A DNA stretch of 60,279 nucleotides from an uncultured Bacteroidales bacterium (GTDB taxonomy: Bacteria > Bacteroidota > Bacteroidia > Bacteroidales > Paludibacteraceae), in the NCBI GenBank assembly GCA_944321895.1, contig CALUNA010000018.1, forward strand, positions 1 to 60,279. Reading direction: 5' to 3'. Shown here piece by piece: positions 43,645 to 54,400 of the stretch. Made by a program: the position numbers and the translations under genes. Under the pieces are notes generated by a model. The model ran no database searches. It was not told the origin of the DNA and worked only from the letters and a program-made list of their open reading frames with translations. The stretch's first letter is position 1. Every line of letters begins with the position of its first letter.

Positions 43645-44934
43645 ATGGAAGGATATGAACCTTTACCGTTAGACTTGCCGTTGGCCGAAGAAAACATTAT
43701 CAAAGTCATCGGCGTTGGTGGCGGCGGAAACAATGCCGTCAACCACATGTTCCGTCAAGGCATCAAAGATGTTTCGTTTGTTGTCTGCAACACGGACAAT
43801 CAGGCCCTTATAAAATCGCCCATCCCGACAAAAATCCAGCTGGGGAAAAACACAACCGATGGATTAGGCGCAGGAAACCGCCCGGAAAAAGCACGCGAAG
43901 CCGCCGAAGAAAGCATCGACCGCATCAAGGAAGTCCTCTCCGACAACACCCGAATGGTATTCATTACCGCCGGAATGGGTGGCGGAACCGGAACAGGCGC
44001 ATCTCCCGTTGTTGCACGGGTCGCACACGAAATGAACATCCTGACCGTCGGCATCGTAACCATCCCGTTCGCGTTTGAAGGAGCAAAGAAAATACGCCAG
44101 GCCATGGAAGGTGTCGCACAGCTCAGCCAGCACGTCGATGCCATTCTGGTTATAAACAACGAGAAACTCCGGAAAATATATCCGGACCTGGAAATATCCA
44201 ACGCATTCGCCAAGGCCGACGATGTGCTGACTAACGCAGCCAAAGCCATTGCCGAAATCATAACGATTCCAGGATACATCAACACAGACTTTGCAGATGT
44301 ATATACCATCCTGAAAGATGGTAACGTGGCCATTATGAACACCGGATACGCAGCCGGTGAAGACCGCATTACCAATGCCATACAAGATGCGCTGACCTCA
44401 CCGCTGGTAAACACAAGCGACATAACAGGTGCCAGCAAAATCCTGCTCAGCTTCTACTGCTCGAACGAGCACCAGATCCGGATGGAAGAAGTGGAGCAAA
44501 TACACAAATTCATGGCAACCGTAGGCGAAAACGTGGAAGTCATTTGGGGAGCCACCTTCGATGACACCCTTGGCGAGCAAGTCAAGGTAACAATCATTGC
44601 AACAGGATTTGCCGTAAGCTCCATTCCCGGCATGCCGGCCAAACAGTCCAAAGAGACTGAAACCGACAAGGCCAACCCAGATGCCGGCCAACAGACTGAC
44701 AGCCAGAATACAGAAAAAAACGCACCTCCTACCGTAGACGAAGCCATCAAGGAATTTTACGGGAAACAGCCAACGGAAAAGACAGAAACAGCTCAGGAAA
44801 CGCCTGAAAACGAAGAAACGACAGAGGAAATACCCGTCATTTCCATAGATGACATTGACTGGGAAAACGATGACGAACTGAACAGCAACATAGAAATCCC
44901 AGCCTGGAAACGAAAAATGCAATCCAAACAATAA
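43645..44934 (+). CDS. ftsZ: Tubulin-like division protein FtsZ
   Basis: A 429-residue GTPase forming the Z ring. IKVIGVGGGGNNAVNHM starts the GTPase fold, AGMGGGTGTGASPVVA is the tubulin signature, and NTDNQALIKSPIPTKIQLG is the T3-T4 region. After residue ~325 a long acidic linker (KSKETETDKAN onward, rich in Glu/Thr) ends in IEIPAWKRKMQ, the conserved C-terminal peptide that binds FtsA. The linker is longer than in E. coli, as common in Bacteroidetes. Confidence 0.98.
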   Translation: MEGYEPLPLDLPLAEENIIKVIGVGGGGNNAVNHMFRQGIKDVSFVVCNTDNQALIKSPIPTKIQLGKNTTDGLGAGNRPEKAREAAEESIDRIKEVLSDNTRMVFITAGMGGGTGTGASPVVARVAHEMNILTVGIVTIPFAFEGAKKIRQAMEGVAQLSQHVDAILVINNEKLRKIYPDLEISNAFAKADDVLTNAAKAIAEIITIPGYINTDFADVYTILKDGNVAIMNTGYAAGEDRITNAIQDALTSPLVNTSDITGASKILLSFYCSNEHQIRMEEVEQIHKFMATVGENVEVIWGATFDDTLGEQVKVTIIATGFAVSSIPGMPAKQSKETETDKANPDAGQQTDSQNTEKNAPPTVDEAIKEFYGKQPTEKTETAQETPENEETTEEIPVISIDDIDWENDDELNSNIEIPAWKRKMQSKQ

Positions 44935-44955
44935 ATTTATCAAACATAACTCATT

Positions 44956-45408
44956 ATGACACTATTCGATACCGTAAGCGAAGACATCAAAAAAGCCATG
45001 CTGGCGCAAGAAAAAGTCGCGTTGGATGCATTGCGCGGCATAAAAAAAGAATTCCTTGAAGCCAAAACAGCCAAAGGCGCATCCGGCGAACTCAGCGATG
45101 AACATGCCATCCGGATACTCCAGAAAATGGTAAAGCAACGCAAGGATTCCGCACAAATGTATATTGACGGAGGACGTCCCGAACTGGCAGAAAAAGAAAT
45201 GGCGGAAATCGCAATCATAGAAAAATACCTGCCTGCACAAATGAGCGAAACCGAACTGGAAGCGGTCCTGAAAAACATCATACAGCAGACAGGAGCAACC
45301 GGCCCGCAAGACATGGGCAAGGTAATGGGTGCAGCCACCAAACAACTGGCAGGCAAGGCCGACGGCCGAATGATTTCTGCCAAAGTAAAGGAACTCTTGA
45401 ACAAGTAA
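44956..45408 (+). CDS. GatB/YqeY domain protein
   Basis: A 150-residue cytosolic helical protein matching the YqeY family: ALDALRGIKKEFLEAK, ILQKMVKQRKDSAQMYIDGGRPELAEKE, EIAIIEKYLPAQMSE and GKVMGAATKQLAGKADGRMIS. The domain is shared with the tail of the amidotransferase subunit GatB, which contacts tRNA, but the stand-alone protein has no defined role. It lies 21 bases after ftsZ, a common Bacteroidetes order, and a hairpin follows. Confidence 0.95.
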   Translation: MTLFDTVSEDIKKAMLAQEKVALDALRGIKKEFLEAKTAKGASGELSDEHAIRILQKMVKQRKDSAQMYIDGGRPELAEKEMAEIAIIEKYLPAQMSETELEAVLKNIIQQTGATGPQDMGKVMGAATKQLAGKADGRMISAKVKELLNK

Positions 45409-45418
45409 CAAAATTTCA

Positions 45419-45448
45419 GGGCGGATAAGGCGTACAGCATATTCGCCC
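45419..45448 (+). terminator. Putative terminator after dcw cluster
   Basis: GGGCGGATA (45419-45427) and TATTCGCCC (45440-45448) pair with one G-T mismatch around a 12-base loop, 10 bases after the yqeY-like stop. A CTTTTT run comes nine bases later, so termination may be partial. Confidence 0.4.
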
Positions 45449-45486
45449 GTCCCGCTTTTTAGAGGAACGGACACAAAACTTTCCGT

Positions 45487-46884
45487 ATGAATGATTATCT
45501 GGATGAAAACGCAGCCGAAATAGTCCGCCGATTCGAACAATACCTTTCCGGCGAAAATTCCGGTTACTTCGATGTGGAAGAGCTGGAAACCATTTCGGAA
45601 TATTACCTGCACAAAGGGCGGACAAAAGACTCCGACCGCGCCATTGATGTAGGCCTGCGCCTGCATCCGGCAAGCAGCGAACTGCAAATCAAACGGGCAA
45701 AAACCTACCTTGCCGCCGGTGAAATACACAAGGCATTGGCTACCCTGGAACGGTTGCCGAACACAAACGATTATGAAGCACAATTGCTCAAAATAGATGC
45801 CTTGTCAAAACTGAACCGCAACAAGGAAGCCGAAATACTGGCGGACCACTTACTGGAAAACAATGATACGGACCTGGACAACATCTGCCTGGACATAGCA
45901 TTTGTATTCCAGGGACAGGAAAAATTCCACACGGCAGAAAAATTCCTGCTTGCGGGCGACAAAACCAATCCCCGTAACATAGACCTGCTGTTTGAACTCG
46001 CCTATTGCCAGGAACGTCTTGAACAAATAGACAAGGCCATTGAAACCTACAACCGGATTCTGGACATGGACTCATACATGAGCGAGGCATGGTTCAATCT
46101 CGGGCAAATATACTTTGTACAAAAAATGTACGAAAAAACCATTGAAGCATACGAATTCTGCCTGGCCATAGATGAAGAGGACATGCTGGTGTGGCTCCAG
46201 AAAGGACATGTACATTTCCAACTCAGGCAATACGCCGAAGCCATAAAATGCTACATGGAATACCGCGAAAGAGCAGATGTTGAACAATGGCAGGCAAACA
46301 CGTTCATCGGAGAATGCTACGAAAAACTTGGCGACTTTGAAAACGCCCTGCGTTTTTACCGCCTGTCGGTAGAAGAAGCACCGGATAACTATGAGGGCTA
46401 CATAGGCATAGCCATTTGCATGCTGGAAAACGACCGCTACCAGGATAGCATTCCCATTCTTGAAAAAGCTATCAGCCTCAGAGATGACGCATACGATGCC
46501 TATGTGTATCTGGCCGAAGCATACAGCAATCTGGAAAGACTGGAAGAATCGGCCGGGGCCTACCGGAAATCACTGGAAATAGAACCCCAACAGGCAGAAA
46601 CACTCATGGCATACGGCAACTTGCTCATGGACATGAACCGTTACAGAGATGCGCTCGACTGTTACCTGAATGCCATAAAAATAGACAACAGTCTGGAACA
46701 TGTCCATCTGATGCTGGCTGCCGCCTACGCCAAACTGGAAGACTACGAAAACGCATTCGGCTACCTGGACATGGCTGCCGCCCAGAATCCCAAAGCAATA
46801 GACTTGTTCTTTGAAATTTGTCCGGAAATCAGCGACCTGATTGTCCACCTGTTAAACAAGCGACCAACTAAAAACAACGACTAA
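45487..46884 (+). CDS. Tetratricopeptide repeat protein
   Basis: A 465-residue soluble protein almost entirely composed of TPR units of about 34 residues (for example AIETYNRILDMDSYMSEAWFNLGQIYF, AEAYSNLERLEESAGAYRKSLEIEP). There is no signal peptide, so it is cytosolic. TPR arrays serve as binding scaffolds; the partner cannot be read from sequence. It stands between the division cluster and the DedA gene, 13 bases before the latter, so could be co-transcribed with it. Confidence 0.88.
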   Translation: MNDYLDENAAEIVRRFEQYLSGENSGYFDVEELETISEYYLHKGRTKDSDRAIDVGLRLHPASSELQIKRAKTYLAAGEIHKALATLERLPNTNDYEAQLLKIDALSKLNRNKEAEILADHLLENNDTDLDNICLDIAFVFQGQEKFHTAEKFLLAGDKTNPRNIDLLFELAYCQERLEQIDKAIETYNRILDMDSYMSEAWFNLGQIYFVQKMYEKTIEAYEFCLAIDEEDMLVWLQKGHVHFQLRQYAEAIKCYMEYRERADVEQWQANTFIGECYEKLGDFENALRFYRLSVEEAPDNYEGYIGIAICMLENDRYQDSIPILEKAISLRDDAYDAYVYLAEAYSNLERLEESAGAYRKSLEIEPQQAETLMAYGNLLMDMNRYRDALDCYLNAIKIDNSLEHVHLMLAAAYAKLEDYENAFGYLDMAAAQNPKAIDLFFEICPEISDLIVHLLNKRPTKNND

Positions 46885-46897
46885 CAATACTTACAGA

Positions 46898-47650
46898 ATG
46901 AAAAAAACAATTCTTACAAGCATCTTGATTATCAGCAGCATATACTGCTTTGCTCAAACCAGCGACACAACAGAAAAGAACAACCAGAACAGCCCTTCCG
47001 TTTTGCAAAAAATAGAAACATGGTACGGCGAGAACATGAACTATTGGAGCATTACCGCACTCATGGCTATCGAAAGTTCGTTTATCCCGTTTCCATCGGA
47101 AATTGTCATTCCACCAGCCGTGTACGTGGCCGGGCATGAAAACAGCAGCCTGAATGTTACCGAGTCGTACACAATTAACGTACTGCTCATCATTTTGTTC
47201 GGCACATTAGGCGCACTCATCGGTGCAATCATCAATTATGCACTGGCCATATGGCTTGGCAGACCCATTGTATACAAGTTTGCAAACAGCAAAGTCGGAC
47301 ACTTGCTCCTGCTGAGCAGCGAAAAAATACAAAAAGCTGAAGAATATTTCAATGAACACGGAAAAATATCCACCTTTATAGGGCGGCTTATTCCCGGCAT
47401 CCGGCAACTGATCTCCATTCCGGCCGGCCTGGCGAGAATGAACTTCTGGAGCTTCCTGGGATTTACTGCATTAGGAGCGGGTGCCTGGAACATAATACTG
47501 GCAACTCTCGGATACATAGCACACGGACAGGCCGACCTGATCAACCAATACAGCCATGAACTATCCATTGTTATCGTCACACTGTTCGGAATCGCTGTCA
47601 TATGGTTGGTTATCAGAAAACTACGGAAAAGAAATTCCAATGCGGCATGA
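46898..47650 (+). CDS. DedA/SNARE-associated family membrane protein
   Basis: A 250-residue DedA-family transporter-like protein. A cleavable-looking signal peptide (MKKTILTSILIISSIYCFAQ) and a ~25-residue polar stretch precede the domain, an extension common in Bacteroidetes but absent in E. coli DedA. The family core is present: ESSFIPFPSEIVIPPAVYVAG, LGALIGAIINYALAIWLGRP, and FIGRLIPGIRQLISIPAGLARM. The Glu and Arg of these motifs are the conserved charged residues proposed to act in lipid-carrier flipping. Homologues help recycle undecaprenyl phosphate, which fits the nearby cell-wall genes; that is inference. Confidence 0.92.
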   Translation: MKKTILTSILIISSIYCFAQTSDTTEKNNQNSPSVLQKIETWYGENMNYWSITALMAIESSFIPFPSEIVIPPAVYVAGHENSSLNVTESYTINVLLIILFGTLGALIGAIINYALAIWLGRPIVYKFANSKVGHLLLLSSEKIQKAEEYFNEHGKISTFIGRLIPGIRQLISIPAGLARMNFWSFLGFTALGAGAWNIILATLGYIAHGQADLINQYSHELSIVIVTLFGIAVIWLVIRKLRKRNSNAA

Positions 47651-47744
47651 ACATTTCCTGTCCTGACATCATTATCTCCACAATAAAAACGACAGCCTGA
47701 CGTTTCCAGAAAAACAGCGTATTGTCCGGCACGGATATTTTATG

Positions 47745-47752
47745 TATTTTTG
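47745..47752 (+). promoter_or_regulatory. Promoter of ruvA-sprA operon
   Basis: TATTTTTG is a full -7 match with TTG at 47722-47724 twenty bases upstream. The ATG of ruvA is 42 bases downstream. Confidence 0.6.
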
Positions 47753-47794
47753 CCGGGTTAAAAAATATTATACTTTTTCAGGATACATCGGAAT

Positions 47795-48394
47795 ATGATA
47801 GACTACATAAAAGGAGCCATAACGGAGCTGACACCCACCTACACCGTGCTTGAAACAGGTGGAATCGGCTATGAGGTACACATTGCCCTGCCAACGTTCA
47901 CGGCTCTTGCCGGCTCGAAGGAAACAATCTTGTATATTCATGAAATCATTCGTGAAGATACACATTTGCTGTTCGGTTTCCGTACCAAAGGGGAACGCAC
48001 ACTGTTTCTTTTGCTGCTTACCGTATCCGGTATCGGCGCGAACACAGCCAGAATGATCATGTCCTCCTATTCCGCCGCTGAAATACAGCAAATCATTGCC
48101 CAGGGAAACACGGCAGCCCTGAACGCCATTAAAGGTATCGGTGGAAAAACATCGCAGCGTATCATTGTCGAACTGCATGACAAGATACAAAAAATCAACA
48201 TCGAACAAAATGGAGAAATGATTGCTGCCAAATCAGCCGCCATCGACAACGAATTGAAAGAGGAAGCTGTCGCCGCACTGACAATGCTCGGGTTTGCAGC
48301 GGGTCCATCGGCAAAAGTGGTAGACAAGATTCTGACAGCACAACCGGCCGCAACTGTAGAACAGGTCATTAAAACGGCCCTCAAAATGTTATAA
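47795..48394 (+). CDS. ruvA: Holliday junction branch migration protein RuvA
   Basis: A 199-residue RuvA, which binds four-way DNA junctions as a tetramer and recruits RuvB. It starts MIDYIKGAITELTPTYTVLE with the OB-fold, has two helix-hairpin-helix motifs (LTVSGIGANTARMIMSSY and IKGIGGKTSQRIIVELHDK) and the flexible linker plus a small C-terminal domain (EEAVAALTMLGFAAG) that contacts RuvB. ruvB and ruvC are not in the window. It precedes sprA by 17 bases, a linkage conserved in Bacteroidetes. Confidence 0.97.
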   Translation: MIDYIKGAITELTPTYTVLETGGIGYEVHIALPTFTALAGSKETILYIHEIIREDTHLLFGFRTKGERTLFLLLLTVSGIGANTARMIMSSYSAAEIQQIIAQGNTAALNAIKGIGGKTSQRIIVELHDKIQKINIEQNGEMIAAKSAAIDNELKEEAVAALTMLGFAAGPSAKVVDKILTAQPAATVEQVIKTALKML

Positions 48395-48411
48395 AAAACG
48401 AGCCGGGCACA

Positions 48412-51400
48412 ATGCAAACAAAAACACAATCCAAATCCTTGTTGAGGAAATTTCTATACATATTGTCAAGCTGTTTCTGGGCCTTCTTCACCGGGGAGGC
48501 CGGGCTTTATGCACAAACAACCGAAACCACCGGTAACGAGGCCGTTGCCGATACATTGCCCGTCCGCGTAAAACAGTTGGGACAAGACACCTATGAAGAT
48601 TTGGATCTGTCATATCCTTTCGACCTGCAAAATCCGGAAAACATAACCACCCAGGTGGAATACGACCCGGCAACCGGCAACTACATCATCCACACCCGCA
48701 TGGGCGACACGGACATAGCAACCCCCTTCATGATGACCGAAAGCGAGTACAGAGACTATGCCGCCCGTAAAGCCATACAGGAATACTGGAAGGAAAAAAA
48801 CAACACCGGCGAACGGAACAACGAAGAGAAATTCAACATCACGGACATGAAATTCGACATTGGACCGGCCGACAAGATATTCGGTCCGGGAGGCGTCCGG
48901 CTAAGAACACAAGGCTCAGCCGAACTGCAATTCGGATTCAACCACAATTACATTGACAATCCGGCACTGACCGAAAAATCAAGAAAAAACAACATCTTTG
49001 ACTTTGACAATAAAATACAGCTCAACGTAAACGGAAAAGTCGGCGACAAGGTGAACTTCAACATGAACTACAACACCGAGGCTTCATTTGACTTTGACCA
49101 ACAGGCTGTAAAACTTGCATACAAAGGCAAGGAAGATGACATTATCCAGAACATTGAAGCCGGAAATGTCAGCATGACACTGAACAGCTCACTGATTACC
49201 GGAAGCCAGGCCTTGTTCGGCATCAAGACGGACCTGCAATTCGGCAAACTGAAAGTACAGGCCATTGTCACGCAACAGAATTCCGAAAGCCAGACAGTCA
49301 GTTCCAAAGGCGGAACCCAGACAACCGAATACGAAATTGCAGTTGACAACTACGATGAAAACCGCCACTTTTTTCTGGGACATTATTTCAGGGACACGTA
49401 TGAAAGTTCCATGAGCAAACTGCCGCATATACTTTCCGGAATAACCATCCAGCGCATAGAAGTATGGGTAACCAACAAACGCGGCAACTATGACAACGCA
49501 CGCAACATTGTGGCATTCATGGATTTGGGAGAATCAAACCACATTGACAACACCCATTGGACACCCGATGCAAGCAGCCAGCTGCCCAGAAACAAAGCAA
49601 ACTCGCTATACAACGATGTCATCAACCTGCCCGGCATACGTGACATACAGCAAACCAACAACATATTGGCCGCAAACTATGAAGGTTATGGCATTTATGG
49701 CGGTGAAGACTATGAAAAAATAGAAAGCGCACGCTTGCTTTCGTCCTCTGAATATACGCTGAACAGCGCCTTGGGTATCCTGTCGTTGCAGACATCGCTC
49801 AATCCGGACGAAGTGCTCGCCGTAGCCTATGAATATACCTATGCAGGACAAACATACCAGGTCGGCGAATTCTCGACCGATGGAATAGAAGCTCCGAATA
49901 CACTGGTTGTCAAATTGCTGAAAAGCACCACACAAGACCCGGCGCTGGCATCATGGGACCTGATGATGAAAAACGTCTATTCCACCGGCGCATCGCAAAT
50001 GCAATCCGAAGACTTCGAACTGTACATCATGTACAGAAACGATTCCGTCGGAACAGACCTGCAATATATTTCCGAAGGCGACATTAAAAACAAAACCTTG
50101 CTGAAAGTCATGAACCTGGACCGTCTGGACAGCAAGCAAAATACCAACCCTGACGGCAAATTCGACTATGTGGAAGGCTATACCGCACTTTCCAGCTCCG
50201 GCCGCATTATCTTTCCCGTGCTGGAACCTTTCGGCTCACACCTGCGGAAAGCCATTAACAACGATGCCATTGCCGACAAATACGTGTATGAAGAGCTATA
50301 CGATTCCACACTCGTTGTAGCCCAGGAATTCAGCGAAAAAAACAAATTTGTCATCACCGGAAAATACAAGGGCTCATCCGCCAACGAAATACGCCTGAAC
50401 GCCATGAACGTGCCGCGTGGGTCCGTTACAGTCACAGCCGGAGGCGCAACACTTACCGAAAACGTTGACTACACCGTTGACTACATGATGGGAACAGTCA
50501 AGATTCTGAACCAATCCATACTGGACTCAAACACGGACGTAAATGTCACACTGGAAAACCAGTCACTGTTCAGCATGCAGCGGAAATCACTGTTCGGTAC
50601 ACACGTCGACTACGAATTCAATGAAAACCTGGTTGTCGGCGGAACCATCATGCACTTGTCGGAAAGACCGCTTACGACCAAAGTAAACACAGGCAGCGAG
50701 CCATTGTCAAATACCATCTGGGGCTTGAACACATCGTGGAAGACCGAATCACAATGGCTCACCAATCTGATTGACAAGTTGCCTTTCACCACCGCTACCG
50801 CCCCCTCCACATTCTCCATCAATGCCGAATTTGCCCAGCTGATTCCCGGACACACAAAAGAGGTTTCCGAAGCCGGACTTGCATACATAGATGATTTTGA
50901 ATCGACAAAAACAAACATAGACCTGCATTATTTCAACTACTGGAAACTGTCGAGCACACCAAGCATGTTTCCGGAATCCATGCTCAGCAACAACACACAG
51001 TACGGCAAAAACAGGGCATTGTTGTCCTGGTACACCATCGACCAGATTCTGAATGTACCCCAAAACGGGACACCGTCGCATCTGGCCAACGACAAAGATG
51101 CCTTGTCCGACCATCGCGTACGCGTTGTCAAGGTCAAGGAGATATATCCGGAAAGACAATCACTCGCAAACGAAGTATCGCGCCTGAACATTCTGAACCT
51201 GTCGTTCTACCCCAACGAACGCGGTCCCTACAATCTGGACAGCGACGGCATGAACTCTGACGGAACCTTGGCCAATCCAGCCGATCGATGGGGCGGCATC
51301 ATGCGCAAACTGGACGTAACCGACTTTGAAACATCAAACATTGAATACATAGAGTTCTGGCTGATGGACCCGGCATTGACCAACCCGAGCTCCACATACA

Positions 51401-54400
51401 AGGGAGGATACCTGTATTTCAACCTGGGAGATATCAGCGAAGACATTCTGAAAGATGGGAAAAAATCATTTGAACACGGACTTCCGATAGATGGCTCCAC
51501 CGACGGCACGGAATCCACGGCGTGGGGGCGCGTTCCACGCACACAATCAACCGTTACGGCATTCAGCAACGAAACCGGTGCCCGCGCCGCACAGGATGTC
51601 GGTCTGGATGGACTGAGCAACGAAGACGAATTCATGTTTTCCGACCAAAACGGCAACATGACATATAAAAACTACGTAGATGCCATAAATGCAAAAATAG
51701 ACGCCGCCACACGTGCCAAATGGCAAGATGACCCATTCTCGCCACTCAACGACCCGGCAGGCGACAACTACCACTTCTATCGCGGTTCCGATTATGATAA
51801 TGAGCAGAAAAGCATTACAGAACGCTACAAATATTACAACAACACAGAAGGCAACTCGCCTGAATCGGACAACAACCAGGATGGTTACAGCACGGCGGCC
51901 ACCTTGTCTCCTGACATTGAAGACATTAACAGTGACAACACACTGAACGAATATGAAAAATACTACCAGTACAAAATCCGGATTGCACCCGAAGCCATGG
52001 TGGTCGGCTCCAATTACATCACCAACAAAATAACATCGAGCGTGCAACTGGAAAACGGCAATACGGTCGATGTGGACTGGTATCAGTTCAAAATCCCCAT
52101 CAACGAATATGATGACCGAGTAGGCAGCATCCGCAACTTTAAGAACATACGCTTTTTCCGCCTGTTCCTGACCGGTTTTGAAGAAGAAACACATCTGCGC
52201 CTTGCTACACTTGACCTGGTACGCGGAGAATGGCGGAGCTATACGAAAACATTATATGACATCACGAATCCTCCCGTTTCGGAAGGCAGTCTGGATGTCC
52301 AGGCCGTCAACATAGAAGAAGATTCGCGTAAGGAACCCGTAAACTATTTGTTGCCGCCGGGTATTACCCGCCAGACCGATCCCGGACAAGTGCAAATGAT
52401 TGAACAGAACGAACAGGCCATGGTATTGCGCGTTACAAACCTGGCTCCAGGCGATGCCCGCGCCGTATATAAAAACACAGCCTACGACATGCGCAACTAC
52501 AAACGCATGCAAATGTTCGTACACACGGAAGAATTACTGGATGACCCGCAAGGACTGGAAGACTACCAGCTGACCTGCTTCATCCGGTTGGGTTCCGACA
52601 TGGTAAACAATTACTACGAATATGAAATTCCGCTCGTACTGACCCCCGCCGGCATTTATTCTGACAACGATGCCAACCGATACATTGTCTGGCCGGAAAA
52701 CAACATGTTCGATTTTCCGTTTGAAGTACTGACGGATGCAAAACAAAAACGCAATGCCGCCAAACGAAGCGGGACACCGAATGTGGCCAACAACATTGCC
52801 TACTCCGTGTACGATGAAGACAAACCGCTCAACAAAATAACCGTAATGGGTAATCCGACATTGGGCGAAGTGGAAAACATCATGATCGGCATCAGGAACG
52901 CAAGCAACGAAATCAAATCCGGAGAAATCTGGGTAAACGAAATGCGCATGAGCGAATACAATGAAGAAGGTGGCTGGGCCGCCATGGCAAATGCCGCATT
53001 AAGCTTGTCGGACATAGGCCAGTTCAACATAGCCGGCAGAATTGAAACGGCTGGCTACGGAAGCATTGAAAGCAATGTACAGGACCGCAACATGGAAGAC
53101 ATGTACCAGCTCAGCCTGTCAGCCGCATTGGAAGCCGGACGACTGTTCCCCGAAAAAGCAAAACTACAAATCCCACTGTATTTCTCATACACGAACGAAA
53201 CCCAGTCACCCAAATACGACCCGCTGGACACAGACATAGAATTGCAGGATGTGCTGGACCTGTACGACTCAAAACATGAAACCGACTCCATTAAGGAAGC
53301 GTCACAAACCGTTGCAACCAGCCGCAACTTTACGGTCTCCAACGCAAAAGTGAACATAAAGAGCAAAAAACCGCAATTCTACGACCCTGCCAATTTCACA
53401 TTCAGCTACGCACATTCGGAACAAAACGAACATACGCCCGAAATAGAAAAAGACATGGTCAAAACCCAGCGGGGCTCCATCAGCTACGGACATACGTTCT
53501 CGCCCAAACCCTGGGAACCATTCAAGGACAGCAAGGCACTGAACAAGCCCGCTTTCAGAATAATAAAAGACTTCAACATCTACTATCTGCCGCAAAACTG
53601 GTCCTTCAATACGGAAATGACACGTACGTTCACCCAAACCGTGTTGCGTGACTTCAGCGGAAGCAATTCCGTAAACGATGACCTGATCTTTTCCAAAGAT
53701 TTCATGTGGAACCGCGATTTCAGCATTGCCTACGATTTGTCCAAATCCATCAAGTTCAGTTTGCAGACAGCCATGAACGCCAACATAGAAGAGCCATACT
53801 TCACACCGGAAATCGGAAAAGAATACTACGAAGCATGGCGCGACACCGTAATGGCAAGCATCGCAAAGCTCGGCACACCATACGCCTACCAACAGGTGTT
53901 CTCTGCTTCGTGGGCACTGCCTTTCAACAAAATCCCCGCACTGGACTGGATTACAGCCAATGCATCCTACAACTCCACCTATAACTGGAATCAGACGGCT
54001 ACCCTGGATGATGAAAACATCGGCAATGTAATTTCTGGTATGGGAGCATGGCAGGCCGATGGCGCATTCAACTTCGAGAACTTGTACAACAAATCGAAAT
54101 ATCTGAAATTCGTCAACCAACGATATTCCGGCAGACCGACACAAAACAGACGGTTTACACCCAAAACATATACGCAAACCATATCGGCTGCTGTCGGCGA
54201 ACCGACAGTGGTAAACCACCGGCTGAATGCAGAAAAAATAAACGTGACCGCCGTGGACAAGAACGGCCGGAACGTAAAAATAAAATACAAGCAGACAGAC
54301 AAAAACACAATCCGGCTCACATCACCGGCACGAATGGACAGCGTATTGCTGACCATTGTCAGCCAGGACCCCAACCAACGGACCATTCCGCAACAAATCG

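Noticed and set aside
47651-47794. Possible RNA gene in the DedA-ruvA gap
   Set aside because: Apart from the promoter at 47745 I see no tRNA-like fold or other conserved structure.
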